A program made the position numbers and the translations under genes. 64,000 nucleotides of DNA from Gemmatimonadota bacterium (GTDB lineage: Bacteria; Gemmatimonadota; Gemmatimonadetes; Longimicrobiales; Gaopeijiaceae): contig JAOTVL010000001.1 in the NCBI GenBank assembly GCA_029863525.1, forward strand, positions 24,113-88,112, written 5' to 3'. Below the pieces are notes generated by a model. It was not told where the DNA came from and did no database searches. It saw only the letters and a program-made list of their open reading frames with translations. The number at the start of each line of letters is the position of its first letter. The first letter of the stretch is position 1. Below are positions 47,420 to 57,508 of this stretch, piece by piece.

Positions 47420-48364
47420 ATGCGCACGACCAACCGTCTCTTCAAAGCCCTTCGTCCGCTCGCCCTCGCGTTGTCGATCGTCGTGCTCCCAGCCGGAGTG
47501 GCCGCGCAGGTAGCGGGCGCGCTCCCGTTGACGACGCAGCTCCCCGCATCGACGCGCGCCATGGCTTTGGGGGATTCTTACCAGATGAGCGCGGGTCACG
47601 CGGACGCGATCTTCTATCACCCCGCGCTGCTCGCGGGCGCGAGCGGATTCGGGCTCGATGTCCAGCGGTGGAGCATCGAGGGAAGCGCGGTGGCGGCGTC
47701 GGCGGCCGTTTCCTGGCTCGGCGGCGGCGTCGGTATCGGGCTGCGCTCACTGCAGTACCGTGCGAGCGGTAGCGGCGAGTTGGCGGCCCCCGGCGGCCAG
47801 GACCACCTTTTCGAGGCCGAGTCGGTTCCGGTGTCCGAGCGGGTCGCCACACTCGGGTACGCGCGTGAGGCGTTCCTGGGCATCGACGTCGGCGTGGCCT
47901 TGAGTCTCGTCGAAGAGCGCGTCGGACCGTCGCAGCACGGCGTGGCGCTGGTCGACGTCGGGCTCTCTCGCGAGGTGGGGCCCGTGACCGTCGGGCTGAC
48001 CGTCCACGACCTCGGCGAGAAGCCGCTGGTGGAGACCGGGTCGGAGCCGTCGCGCGTGACGCTCGGGGTCGGGCGCTACGGCCGTCCCCTCGGACCGCTC
48101 GACGTCGGCTTCGCCGCAAACATGGGCGTGGACGACGACGAGTTCACGTATGGGGGCGGCGTGGAGCTCGGGTACTGGCCCATTCAGGGCCGCACGTTCG
48201 TCGCGCGTTTCGGCTTCGAGGACGTCCCCGAGGGGAGCGACGCCAGCGTTTTCACCACCGGCCTCGCGTATTGGGGCGACGACATATCGATCGAATGGGC
48301 CTTCCGTCCGGTAAGCGACGCCGACGAAGGCGGCACCCATCGCTTCGGCGTGCGCTGGCGCTAG
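47420..48364 (+). CDS. PorV/PorQ-like outer-membrane beta-barrel protein
   Basis: Signal peptide; PASTRAMALGDSYQMSAGHADAIFYHPALLAGASGFGLDVQRW; beta-rich to C-term RFGVRWR. Confidence 0.7.
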   Translation: MRTTNRLFKALRPLALALSIVVLPAGVAAQVAGALPLTTQLPASTRAMALGDSYQMSAGHADAIFYHPALLAGASGFGLDVQRWSIEGSAVAASAAVSWLGGGVGIGLRSLQYRASGSGELAAPGGQDHLFEAESVPVSERVATLGYAREAFLGIDVGVALSLVEERVGPSQHGVALVDVGLSREVGPVTVGLTVHDLGEKPLVETGSEPSRVTLGVGRYGRPLGPLDVGFAANMGVDDDEFTYGGGVELGYWPIQGRTFVARFGFEDVPEGSDASVFTTGLAYWGDDISIEWAFRPVSDADEGGTHRFGVRWR

Positions 48365-48404
48365 CGCAGCCTCGGCCGTCTCTCGGCTGGGGCGTCCGCC
48401 CTCG

Positions 48405-50423
48405 TTAGCTACCCCCGTCGACTCGGGCCCGCAGGAAGGCCGGATCCATGTCCGGTGTCAGGCCGATCTGGTCGATCGCCACTTCGCCACCGTGCACGCG
48501 ATCGAACACGAAGCTGACGCTTCGGATCTGTCGGAGGTCCAACGAACGATTCCGCGATACGAAGTCGCCGAGCGGAATCGAGAAGGTCTGCATGATGAGC
48601 TCCCAGTGCGACTGGAATCGCTGCTCCTCCACGTCACGGCGGCGAAGCACATACGTCTCGAGCGGACGCCGAATCGCGCCATAGTCGCTGAGCGTGACCC
48701 GCGCGGTCTCTCCCGAGGCGTCCGTGATCTCGACGCTCAGGTCCACCGGCGGGTCCTGCTCCTCTTCCTCCGACCCCCGTCGTCGACGTGGCGGCGATCC
48801 CTCCTCCTGACTGTTCCTATCTACTTCGGCCGCGTCCCGATTCACGGCGTCCGCCTCGTCTTCCGCAGCCGGATCGGGGCGAGGCCCCGGTACTCGATTC
48901 GTCGGCGCGAGCATGAAGTCCAGAGTCGATCCCGCCCATAGTCGCATACCGGCCGCGAGACCGGCCGGCAGTTCCACGGAGTAGCGCGCGGGCGGGCCGT
49001 GAGCGGCCGTGTCGGCCCCGGCGATCCGGTTGTTCCAAGCGACGGTGACGGCTTGGTTCTCCTGCGAGGCCGACGTGTTGTTTCGATTGGACGACCTGAG
49101 CTCGAGCGTAGCCTCTTTCCACGTGGACAATGAGTCACCCCGGATCGAGACACCGGGCGCGCTGCCCGTGGTGACGTCGATGTCCTCTTCGAACGTCGCG
49201 AGCGCCTCAAAGCCGCTCGTCTCGAAGCGCGTCACGTACATCGTCTCTGGTAGCCACTGGCCAATCACCCGGTGGTCCCGGAAGATCGGCAGATACCTCT
49301 TGTCTCCCTTGGTGACGACGTCGACGAAGGCCGACACATAGATCTCCGCGAAGCGGCGTTGATCTTCCTCCGGAATCAGTCCGCGCAGGTCGAGGATCCG
49401 GGGGCTTCGAGGACCGTTGTCGTTGGGGCCCCAGACCGAGTTCCATTGCCCATGGTTCGCGCGATAGACATAGATGGCCGACTTGAAGTTGAAGTCATCG
49501 GGGTCATTGAACTTCAGGCGGTCGTATATGCGCAGACCGTGGAAGCTGGTTACGTCCCCGTCGTGCGATCCGTGGAAGGTGAGATAGCTCATGTCTTCCA
49601 CCACCACCTTGCGACCCGTCGGCAGGTACTGCCCGTCCACCGGCGCGATCGAAATGATGCCCTGGATCTCGTAGTCGAAGTCGAAGGTGAGCGATGCGTC
49701 GTCTGGATAGTGTGAAAGTCGGTTGAACGCGGCCGCGTTCGCGACGGCCTCCCCACCCCGCGAGTGACCGATTAGGACGACGTTATCGATGTCGACCTTT
49801 CCCTCGAACGGATTGCCCGCCTCCTGATTGAACTCGTCGAAGAGTTGCACGTGTCGAAGCAAGAACCAGCCCCGCGCGTCGTTCTCTCCCCTGATCCCTC
49901 CGTTGATGAAGTTCTCGTCGACACTCGCCAGGATGTAGCCTCGACTCGCGAGAAGCTCGCCCAGATAGTCGTACCCGGGGTCTGAAAAGTCGCGCATGTT
50001 GTGGTTGCCGTGCACGACGAGGACGAGGGGGAACGGCCCCTCCCCGTCCGGATACCACACCCGGGCGTTCAGGGGCATGTTCTCCGGCGTGAACCCCCAG
50101 TAATCGTTGCGCTCCTTCGCGGAGCCACCGAGGTCGACCATTTTCGACACGTCGACGGTCGGGGTCTCGATGGTAACCGAGTCGCGGTATTCGGGACGGT
50201 TCTTGTCGGTGCCGGACCCGTAGTACATGGTCAGGACGTCGTACTGGCCCGCCTGGCCAGGGTCGGGTGCTTCGAGCGCTTGTCGCGAAAGCACGACGCC
50301 GGCGTCACTCGGTGTGAGCTCGAGCGCGGGCGTGCAGCCGACGAGTCCGATCGTGGCGGCCGTCAGAAGTCTGGGCGTTCTTGTCATGGGCCCCATCATG
50401 TCAGTCGTCTCGAAGACTGGCAA
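48405..50423 (-). CDS. Large secreted alpha/beta-hydrolase-fold lipoprotein with C-terminal beta-rich region
   Basis: Lipobox-like LVGC; FPLVLVVHGNHNMRDFSDPGYDYLGELLASRGYILASVDENF; VLIGHSRGGEAVANAAAF; charged linker EEGSPPRRRRGSEEEEQDPP. Confidence 0.8.
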   Translation of the reverse strand: MPVFETTDMMGPMTRTPRLLTAATIGLVGCTPALELTPSDAGVVLSRQALEAPDPGQAGQYDVLTMYYGSGTDKNRPEYRDSVTIETPTVDVSKMVDLGGSAKERNDYWGFTPENMPLNARVWYPDGEGPFPLVLVVHGNHNMRDFSDPGYDYLGELLASRGYILASVDENFINGGIRGENDARGWFLLRHVQLFDEFNQEAGNPFEGKVDIDNVVLIGHSRGGEAVANAAAFNRLSHYPDDASLTFDFDYEIQGIISIAPVDGQYLPTGRKVVVEDMSYLTFHGSHDGDVTSFHGLRIYDRLKFNDPDDFNFKSAIYVYRANHGQWNSVWGPNDNGPRSPRILDLRGLIPEEDQRRFAEIYVSAFVDVVTKGDKRYLPIFRDHRVIGQWLPETMYVTRFETSGFEALATFEEDIDVTTGSAPGVSIRGDSLSTWKEATLELRSSNRNNTSASQENQAVTVAWNNRIAGADTAAHGPPARYSVELPAGLAAGMRLWAGSTLDFMLAPTNRVPGPRPDPAAEDEADAVNRDAAEVDRNSQEEGSPPRRRRGSEEEEQDPPVDLSVEITDASGETARVTLSDYGAIRRPLETYVLRRRDVEEQRFQSHWELIMQTFSIPLGDFVSRNRSLDLRQIRSVSFVFDRVHGGEVAIDQIGLTPDMDPAFLRARVDGGS

Positions 50424-50516
50424 TCGACGGTCGGCGGGCGCCGACCCGAGCGGTAGAAATCCGACAGGCGGACGTTACTATTTCTTTCGCCTTTCGTAAG
50501 CCAACAAGGGAGTAAC

Positions 50517-50990
50517 ATGGCCAACCCCACGGTCACCATCGAGACGAACCACGGTACCATCAAAGCCGAGATGTTCTCGGACGTCGCGCCGGAAACGGCC
50601 GGCAACTTCATCAAGCTGGCCAAAAACGGATACTACGACGGGATCATCTTCCATCGGGTAATCGACGGATTCATGATCCAAGGGGGAGACCCCACTGGCA
50701 CGGGTCGCGGCGGTCCCGGCTACACGATCAAGGACGAGTTCGCCGACGGACTGGCACACACCGAGGCCGGGATCTTCTCGATGGCCAACGCCGGACCGAA
50801 TTCCGGCGGCTCGCAGTTCTTCATCACGCTCGCGGCGACGCCGTGGTTGGACGGCAAACACGCCATCTTCGGAAAGGTGACCGGGGGCATGGACGTCGTT
50901 GCGAAGATCGGGAAGATCCAGACCGGTCCGGGCGATCGGCCGAAGGACGACGTCGTCATGGAAAAGGTCACGGTCAGCGAGGACGACTGA
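50517..50990 (+). CDS. Peptidyl-prolyl cis-trans isomerase (cyclophilin)
   Basis: VTIETNHGTIKAEMFSDVAPETAGNFIKLAKNGYYDGIIFHRVIDGFMIQGGDPTGTGRGGPGY; upstream SD-like AAGGGAG. Confidence 0.96.
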   Translation: MANPTVTIETNHGTIKAEMFSDVAPETAGNFIKLAKNGYYDGIIFHRVIDGFMIQGGDPTGTGRGGPGYTIKDEFADGLAHTEAGIFSMANAGPNSGGSQFFITLAATPWLDGKHAIFGKVTGGMDVVAKIGKIQTGPGDRPKDDVVMEKVTVSEDD

Positions 50991-51014
50991 GCCACCAAGT
51001 CTGGCCGCCTCGGC

Positions 51015-52007
51015 TCAACTACATGTCTGAGCGGCAAGCCACTGGACGGCCGCGTCCAGGACCCGATCGGTCGTGGGGTCACCGGTCTTGGCGCCACGGG
51101 AGACGATCTCGTCGGGCGTGAGCTCGGCTCCATAGATGGTCCCGGTCCGATCCACCATCGTGGAGACGGTAAGAAAGATCACCGCCCCGTCGATGAGCGG
51201 GAACGCCGAGTTGGCCGTCGAGACACCCCAGGTCGGCTCACCGAACGAACGGGCGCCGGCACGACCGCGGAAAGCGACCGCTACGGCTTCACCGGAGCTC
51301 GCAGTCTGGCCGTCCGTGAGGACGGCCACGTACGGACGAGGAGTCTCGAGTTCATATGAGGGGCTCGCAGCCGTGATGACGACATCGTCGATGCTCGCCT
51401 CGCCCGCCGCATAGACCCACGACTTGGTAAGCGAGTCCGGGTCGATGAAGAAGCCGACCGTATCCTCCCCCAGGATCGGACCGACACCGGCGACCATGGG
51501 CCACATGTTGCCGCCCGTATTGCCACGGACGTCGACGACCCATCGGCAGGTCGCCCCCAACGTGTCGACCCCCTCGATGAGCCGGTGGTACTCGGAGGCG
51601 AGCGCGTCCGCGTCCGCGCCACCGCCGGAAAAGCGAGTGACGTCCACGTAACCGATCTCCCCCAACCGCGAAGCCGAGGGTTGATCGCCCTCTGGAGCCG
51701 GAGGCCCCTCGATCGGACGACGAAAGAAGCTGTGCCCGTCGCCGAGCCGTTCGATGGCCGCCTCGATCGCGGGGTAGGTCTCTTCGATCGTCATCGCGCC
51801 CCCGGCATCCGCGATCGTCTCGGCGCGGAACGACGGCCAGTCGATCTCGTACCGATTGACCGACCAGAGCTGCAAGATATTGACCGCGTCTTCCAGGTAC
51901 GCCGCTGCATCGAGACCCAGAGCCCCGTCCGGCTCGGCGGGACCCGCGTCGGTGCACGCGGCCAGCAGGGGCAGGGCGAGCGGCCAGGCGATCGATCGTC
52001 GAAGCAT
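51015..52007 (-). CDS. S41-family (tail-specific/C-terminal processing) peptidase, lipoprotein
   Basis: Lipobox LLAAC; WVVDVRGNTGGNMWPMVAGVGPILGED; VAVLTDGQTASSGEAVAVAFRGR. Confidence 0.87.
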   Translation of the reverse strand: MLRRSIAWPLALPLLAACTDAGPAEPDGALGLDAAAYLEDAVNILQLWSVNRYEIDWPSFRAETIADAGGAMTIEETYPAIEAAIERLGDGHSFFRRPIEGPPAPEGDQPSASRLGEIGYVDVTRFSGGGADADALASEYHRLIEGVDTLGATCRWVVDVRGNTGGNMWPMVAGVGPILGEDTVGFFIDPDSLTKSWVYAAGEASIDDVVITAASPSYELETPRPYVAVLTDGQTASSGEAVAVAFRGRAGARSFGEPTWGVSTANSAFPLIDGAVIFLTVSTMVDRTGTIYGAELTPDEIVSRGAKTGDPTTDRVLDAAVQWLAAQTCS

Positions 52008-52037
52008 GCGTCTCTCTGGTCTCGGGCGCCTACCCGG

Positions 52038-54365
52038 CTAGCCGATCGGCCGCTCCAATCGACCGATCTCGTACCCGGCGGGGGGCTCGGCTCCCAACAG
52101 GTGCCGAACGAAGTAGTCCCAACGCCTTCTCATCATGTACGGCTCATTCCCGAAACCATGTCCTCGGTTGGGGAGCATGAGGAGGTCGAAGTCCTTGTTC
52201 GCCGCGATGAGGGCGTCCACCACGAGCATCGTGTTGGAAGGAGGTACGTTGGTGTCCATCGTACCGTGTGCGATGAGGAGCTTGCCACGAAGGTTGCCCG
52301 CGAGGAGTTGGTTGGCCTGGTTGTCGTAGCTGGTCGTCCCGTCCGGGTAGACCTCCAAGAGCCCCTGCCACTTCTCGCCCCAGTCGTCCTCGTAGTTGCG
52401 ATTGTCGTGATTGCCCGCCTGCGACACGGCGACGTCGTAGAACTCCGGGTACCGCATGATCGCGTCGGCCGAAGCGAAGCCGCCCCCCGAGTGCCCGAAG
52501 ATCCCCACCTGTTCGACATCGATCCACGGATGGCGCTCGGCGAGCTGGCGGATGCCGGTCATCTGATCGGGCAAGCCGTTGTCACCCATGTTGCCGTAGT
52601 ACGCTTCGTGGAACGCCTTCGAGCGCCCGGGCGTGCCCATGGCGTCGAGCTCGATCACCACGAAGCCCAATTCGGCGATCGACTGCAGATCCCGATGCGC
52701 GGTTCGGAAGCTGCGTGAGCCGACCGAGCCGCTTTGGGGTCCCGGATACAGGTAGTTGACCACCGGGTAGGAGCGGCTCGGGTCGAAGTCCGTCGGGCGG
52801 AACAATAGCCCGAAGAGGTCTGTCTCTCCGTCGCGTGCCTTCACGCTGAATGGCATGGGTGGCTGCCAACCGGACGCCACGAGCTGCGTGACGTCGGCCC
52901 GCTGCAGCTCCATGATTTGGCGACCGTCCCGGTCGCGCAGGACGCTCGTCGGTGGCGTAACCGGCGTCGAGTACGAATCCACGATGTACTCGCCGTCGGG
53001 CGAGAGCGAAGTGGTGTGATTGGCGCTGTCCGGAGTGAGCAGCGTGACCTGCCCGTCATCGAGGCCGACCCGGTACAGGTATTGGAAGTAAGGATCGCCC
53101 GGTTGGCGCTCGTTCCCTACCACCGTGATCGTTCGCCCGCGCTCGTCCACGCCCACGATGTCGAGCACGTTCCAGTCACCGTCCGTCACTTTCCGCTTCA
53201 GCGCTCCCGACTCCGCGTCGTACAAGAAGAGGTTGCCCCAATTGTCTCGCTGGGAGAACCAGAGGATCTCCCCCGCGGACGACAGGTAGCGCCAACCGCT
53301 CTGTGACTCGTAGAAGGTCTCTTCGACCTCACGGAAGACTTCGCGCACCGTGCCGGTCCGGGCGTCCGCGAGCCTGACCTGAGCCACCTTGTGGTCCCGA
53401 GAGCTCGACACGAACACGAAGTGTGAGCCGTCCGCGCTCCATTCGAGATCCCCGAGCTGGCCACCGCACTCGACATGGTCGCTACACGTCGAGCGATGCT
53501 GATCGGGCTCCATGTCGAGCCGCACGACCCGGTCGTTCTCCGGTCGGTCCAGATCGACCACGATACGGTGGATCCTGAAGATCACCGTGTCCTCCGGCAG
53601 CGGATACCGCCACGCGTCGAGCTCGGGGTGGCCCACCTTGGTGCGGGTCACGTACATCATGCCGACGCCCCGCGCGTCGTGCTGGAACGTCGCGATCTTC
53701 CTCGAGTCCGGAGACCACTTCACGACCGGCCGGTCCCGACGAACCCAGCCGGCGTTGTTGGTGCCGTATCCGAAGTCCTCCACCCCATCACGGGTAAGCT
53801 GCGTCATCTCGCCGTTCAGTAAGTTGCGGAGCCACAGATCGTGGTCGCGTATGAACACCGCGAGCCGACCATCCGGGGAAGCGACCTCGTTAGGGCGAAC
53901 CGGGGAACGTCGCGGGTGGGTGGCGTCGCAGACGTACTCCCTCAAATCACATCGATAGAGCCCTCCGGCACGCACATCGATCAGGACCTCGTGCTCACCG
54001 AACGTGAGATCCTGAACAGGCAGATCGAGTGGATCGACCGCTGTGTCGAGCGCGGCCGAGAGTGCATCTCCCAGGCGCTCATGATCGAACGCCCTTCCCT
54101 GCTCCGCCGAAGTCGGGTCGACCATGAGAAATTCCGTGCCACCCGGGATCCGATTCCGATACCAGAAGCCGCCACCCGAAGTCCAGCTCGGTCGCACCGA
54201 TGTCCGGAACGCCAGCGGATCCGTATGGGCTCCGAGGAACCGCTCAGCGCGCTGGTAGTCCTCCATGGTCAGCCGTTCGGGAGCCTGTGCCGCAACGGGA
54301 CTCCCGATCCAGCCGAAGCACGACAGTGTCAGGAAGAAAACGGGGAATGCGATCATGGATCGCAT
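52038..54365 (-). CDS. S9 family dipeptidyl-peptidase IV-type peptidase, secreted
   Basis: Start trimmed to MRSMIAFPVFFLTLSC; DPPIV-type propeller; VGIFGHSGGGFASADAIMRYP; GTMDTNVPPSNT; LPNRGHGF. Confidence 0.92.
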   Translation of the reverse strand: MRSMIAFPVFFLTLSCFGWIGSPVAAQAPERLTMEDYQRAERFLGAHTDPLAFRTSVRPSWTSGGGFWYRNRIPGGTEFLMVDPTSAEQGRAFDHERLGDALSAALDTAVDPLDLPVQDLTFGEHEVLIDVRAGGLYRCDLREYVCDATHPRRSPVRPNEVASPDGRLAVFIRDHDLWLRNLLNGEMTQLTRDGVEDFGYGTNNAGWVRRDRPVVKWSPDSRKIATFQHDARGVGMMYVTRTKVGHPELDAWRYPLPEDTVIFRIHRIVVDLDRPENDRVVRLDMEPDQHRSTCSDHVECGGQLGDLEWSADGSHFVFVSSSRDHKVAQVRLADARTGTVREVFREVEETFYESQSGWRYLSSAGEILWFSQRDNWGNLFLYDAESGALKRKVTDGDWNVLDIVGVDERGRTITVVGNERQPGDPYFQYLYRVGLDDGQVTLLTPDSANHTTSLSPDGEYIVDSYSTPVTPPTSVLRDRDGRQIMELQRADVTQLVASGWQPPMPFSVKARDGETDLFGLLFRPTDFDPSRSYPVVNYLYPGPQSGSVGSRSFRTAHRDLQSIAELGFVVIELDAMGTPGRSKAFHEAYYGNMGDNGLPDQMTGIRQLAERHPWIDVEQVGIFGHSGGGFASADAIMRYPEFYDVAVSQAGNHDNRNYEDDWGEKWQGLLEVYPDGTTSYDNQANQLLAGNLRGKLLIAHGTMDTNVPPSNTMLVVDALIAANKDFDLLMLPNRGHGFGNEPYMMRRRWDYFVRHLLGAEPPAGYEIGRLERPIG

Positions 54366-54718
54366 ATGGAGCCTCCGATGCCGGTGGAACGAAAGGCGGG
54401 GGCGGTCCGGACCGGTCCCGCCCCCCTGACAATCTGCCAACGGCCCAAAATGAGGGCAACGCGAAACGGCGCTCCGCCCCGCCCTCCGCCCCGCGCGCAC
54501 TCGAACGGCCGCTCTCCGACGGGCCGTGAGTGTGAGCGCGATGGGCACGACAAACGCGACGGTCCTCATACGAACACTCCACGGGTCGGGGTACTCGCCT
54601 TGGACGCCCGCACCGTGCCACCCGTCAATCCGTGTGCTCGGCGCCGTCCGAACAGTCTGGCCGGCACGCGAGTCGTCAACTACGGTTCTGGCTCCTAGAG
54701 CCCGTTCGGAGCAGCGTC

Positions 54719-57490
54719 ATGAAGACCAGAATTCGCCGTCCCCTCATCGCCCTGGCGGTCGCGTCGATCCTCTCGCCCACGGCCGGGGCGACCCAGACCC
54801 AGCCCGGCGGCGAAGCGCTGGGCGACAAGCGCCCGTTGACGATCGCCGACTACAGGCTGTGGCGGACCATTGGTGACGAAGCGATCTCGAACGACGGAGC
54901 GTGGGTCGCCTGGACCTATTCACGCGTCCGAGGAGACGACACCCTCACGGTCCGCTCAGTGGACACAGGGGTGCGCCATCAGGTCTTGCGCGCATCGGGT
55001 AGCACCTTTTCCAGCGACGGGCGCTGGCTCGCATACTTCATTGCTCCGCCCTTCACCGAGGTCGAGGAGCTGGAGGGCGAAGGCGAGCCGGTGACGCGAC
55101 GGGCCGGACTCCTCGATCTGCTGTCCGGGGACACGTTGTCCTGGGACGACGCCGACCGGTTCGGCTTCTCGGAGGGAGGCGGCCACTTCTTCGTGAAGAA
55201 GCGGAAGGCCGACAGCGACGCCGAGCACGACGGTACGGACCTCATCCTGAGGAACCTACGGGAGGGGTACGAGGAACTGGTCGGCAGCGTCGCCGAGGCC
55301 GACTTCAACGATCAGGGTACACACCTCGCGTTCACGGTCGACGCACAGGAAGGAGACGGGAACGGTCTCTACCTCGTCGACCTCGGCACCGGCGCGAGAC
55401 GTGCGCTCGACAACGCCGACGAACGGTACGCGCGTCTGACCTGGTCCGAGCATGGGACGGCGGTGGCGGCGCTCCGCGGCACCAAGCCGGACGGGCTCGT
55501 GGAACGCACCAATCGACTCGTTGTCTTCCGCGCCGCACACACAGCACGTCCGATCCGCGTCGAGGTCACACCGGAGGCCAGTGGCCTGAACGGGGGGTGG
55601 GTGCTGAGCGAAAAGGGTGCGCTCGTCTTCGACGACGATGACGCCACGGTTTTCGTGGCCACGAAGCCTCAGGAAGAAGAGCTGGGCGACTGGCCGGAAG
55701 AAGGCCTCCCCCTGGCCGACGTGAATGTTTGGCACTGGCAGGATGACCGCATACAAGCGCAACAGCAGCGGCAACTCCAGTCCGACCGGAACCGGACCTT
55801 CGTGGCAGCGGTGCACCTGGACGACCGGCGGTTGGTTCACCTGGCAGACGAGCGCATGCGAACGGTCGAGATTACCAAGGACGGTCGGTGGGGCATCGGT
55901 CGTGACGACCGGGACTATGTCTCCGATTGGCGCCCGGACGTCGCTGATTATTACCGGATCGACACGCGCACCGGTGACCGCACGCTGGCGCTCGAGGCGC
56001 AACTGCGGACGCTGGGGCTCTCCCCCGACAGTGAGCACTATCTCTATTGGAAGGACGGGCACGTCTGGGACTACCGGATTGCCGAGAATCGCCACGTGAA
56101 CCTCACCGGGTCCGCCCCCGTAGACTTCACGAATCGGGAGTTCGACCGGTACGGCGAAAAGCCGCCCCACGGGCTCGCGGGATGGGCCGCGGACGGCGAG
56201 GGGGTTCTGCTGTACGACCGGTGGGATCTTTGGCTCCAACCGCTCGACGGGAGCGCAGCGCGCAATCTCACCAATGGCTTCGGCGCGGACGAGCAGATCC
56301 GCCTCCGATACGTCCGAACGGACCCCGACGAACAATTCGTAGATCTGGACGAACCGGTCCTGCTCGACGCATACGGGGAATGGACGAAGAAAGAGGGCTT
56401 CTTCGAGCTCCGGGGCAACGACCTCCGGCAGCTCACGTGGGAGGACCGCCACCTCATCCTGCGCGACAAGGCGGATGACGCCGAGCGGTATCTGCTCACG
56501 GTGGAAACGTGGCAGGACTTCCCGGACCTTTGGGTAACGGAAGGCTCGTTCGCCAACCGGGATCGGGTCAGCACCGCGAACCCGCAACAGGACGAATTCC
56601 TCTGGGGTTCGCGGATCCTCTTCGACTACACGACCGACGACGGGATTCCCCTTCAGGGCACACTCGCGATTCCGGAGACGTACCGGGACGGCGACAAGCT
56701 GCCCATGGTCGTGCGGTTCTACGAGAAATACTCGCAGGACCTACACCGGTATCCCACGCCCGAGTACCGGCATCAACCGAACTTCGCCGGCGTGGTCAGC
56801 AACGGATACCTCCTCATGCAGCCCGACGTACACTTCCGGATCGGAAGCTCGCACTCGGACATGCTCGAGGCGGTCGAGGCAGCGACGCGCAAGGTCATCG
56901 AAATGGGATACGCGGACCCCGACGCGGTCGGCTTGAGTGGCCACTCGTACAGCGGGGGCGGCAGCGCCTACATCGCGACTCGGTCGAACATGTTCGCCGC
57001 CATCGCCCACGGAGCCGCCCCGATCAACTTGGTCAGCGAGTTCAATCAGCTCTTCGTAGGCAGTGGCCAGAACAACCATTCATACGACATCTACGGACAA
57101 GGGAGGTACGCGACGGACCCCTATCGGGACTTCGACCTCTATTGGGACCAGTCCCCGATCTCAGGCGTGGAGAACATGAACACGCCGGTCCTGTACCTCC
57201 ACGGCGAGGAGGATCCCACGGTGAACTGGGAGCAGGGCCTCGAGTGGTACAACGCGCTCCGGTTCCTGAACAAGCCGATCATTTGGCTCTCCTATCCGGA
57301 CGAAGGCCACGGGCTTCGGAAGCTCCAGAACCGGATCGACTTCCAGTACAGGCTCCAGGACTTCTTCGACCACCACCTCAGGGGCATGCCCGCACCTTCT
57401 TGGATGACCGATGGTGTACCGCAGACCGAGAAGGACCGGCACCTGCGAGAGTACGCGCCACGCATCTTCCAGCGTAGGCCCATCGGGTAA
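54719..57490 (+). CDS. S9 family prolyl oligopeptidase-type peptidase, secreted
   Basis: Start trimmed to MKTRIRRPLIALAVASILSPTAGA; VGLSGHSYSGGGSAYIATRSN; LHGEEDPTVNWEQ; YPDEGHGLRK. Confidence 0.9.
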   Translation: MKTRIRRPLIALAVASILSPTAGATQTQPGGEALGDKRPLTIADYRLWRTIGDEAISNDGAWVAWTYSRVRGDDTLTVRSVDTGVRHQVLRASGSTFSSDGRWLAYFIAPPFTEVEELEGEGEPVTRRAGLLDLLSGDTLSWDDADRFGFSEGGGHFFVKKRKADSDAEHDGTDLILRNLREGYEELVGSVAEADFNDQGTHLAFTVDAQEGDGNGLYLVDLGTGARRALDNADERYARLTWSEHGTAVAALRGTKPDGLVERTNRLVVFRAAHTARPIRVEVTPEASGLNGGWVLSEKGALVFDDDDATVFVATKPQEEELGDWPEEGLPLADVNVWHWQDDRIQAQQQRQLQSDRNRTFVAAVHLDDRRLVHLADERMRTVEITKDGRWGIGRDDRDYVSDWRPDVADYYRIDTRTGDRTLALEAQLRTLGLSPDSEHYLYWKDGHVWDYRIAENRHVNLTGSAPVDFTNREFDRYGEKPPHGLAGWAADGEGVLLYDRWDLWLQPLDGSAARNLTNGFGADEQIRLRYVRTDPDEQFVDLDEPVLLDAYGEWTKKEGFFELRGNDLRQLTWEDRHLILRDKADDAERYLLTVETWQDFPDLWVTEGSFANRDRVSTANPQQDEFLWGSRILFDYTTDDGIPLQGTLAIPETYRDGDKLPMVVRFYEKYSQDLHRYPTPEYRHQPNFAGVVSNGYLLMQPDVHFRIGSSHSDMLEAVEAATRKVIEMGYADPDAVGLSGHSYSGGGSAYIATRSNMFAAIAHGAAPINLVSEFNQLFVGSGQNNHSYDIYGQGRYATDPYRDFDLYWDQSPISGVENMNTPVLYLHGEEDPTVNWEQGLEWYNALRFLNKPIIWLSYPDEGHGLRKLQNRIDFQYRLQDFFDHHLRGMPAPSWMTDGVPQTEKDRHLREYAPRIFQRRPIG

Positions 57491-57508
57491 CGCAGGAGGA
57501 CGCCGACC

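Noticed and set aside
50990-51015. TGAGCC...GGCTCA inverted repeat between convergent genes
   Set aside because: Long loop and no T tract; not convincing as a terminator.
55256-56587. 443-aa minus-strand ORF
   Set aside because: Antisense of the S9 peptidase; no domain signature.
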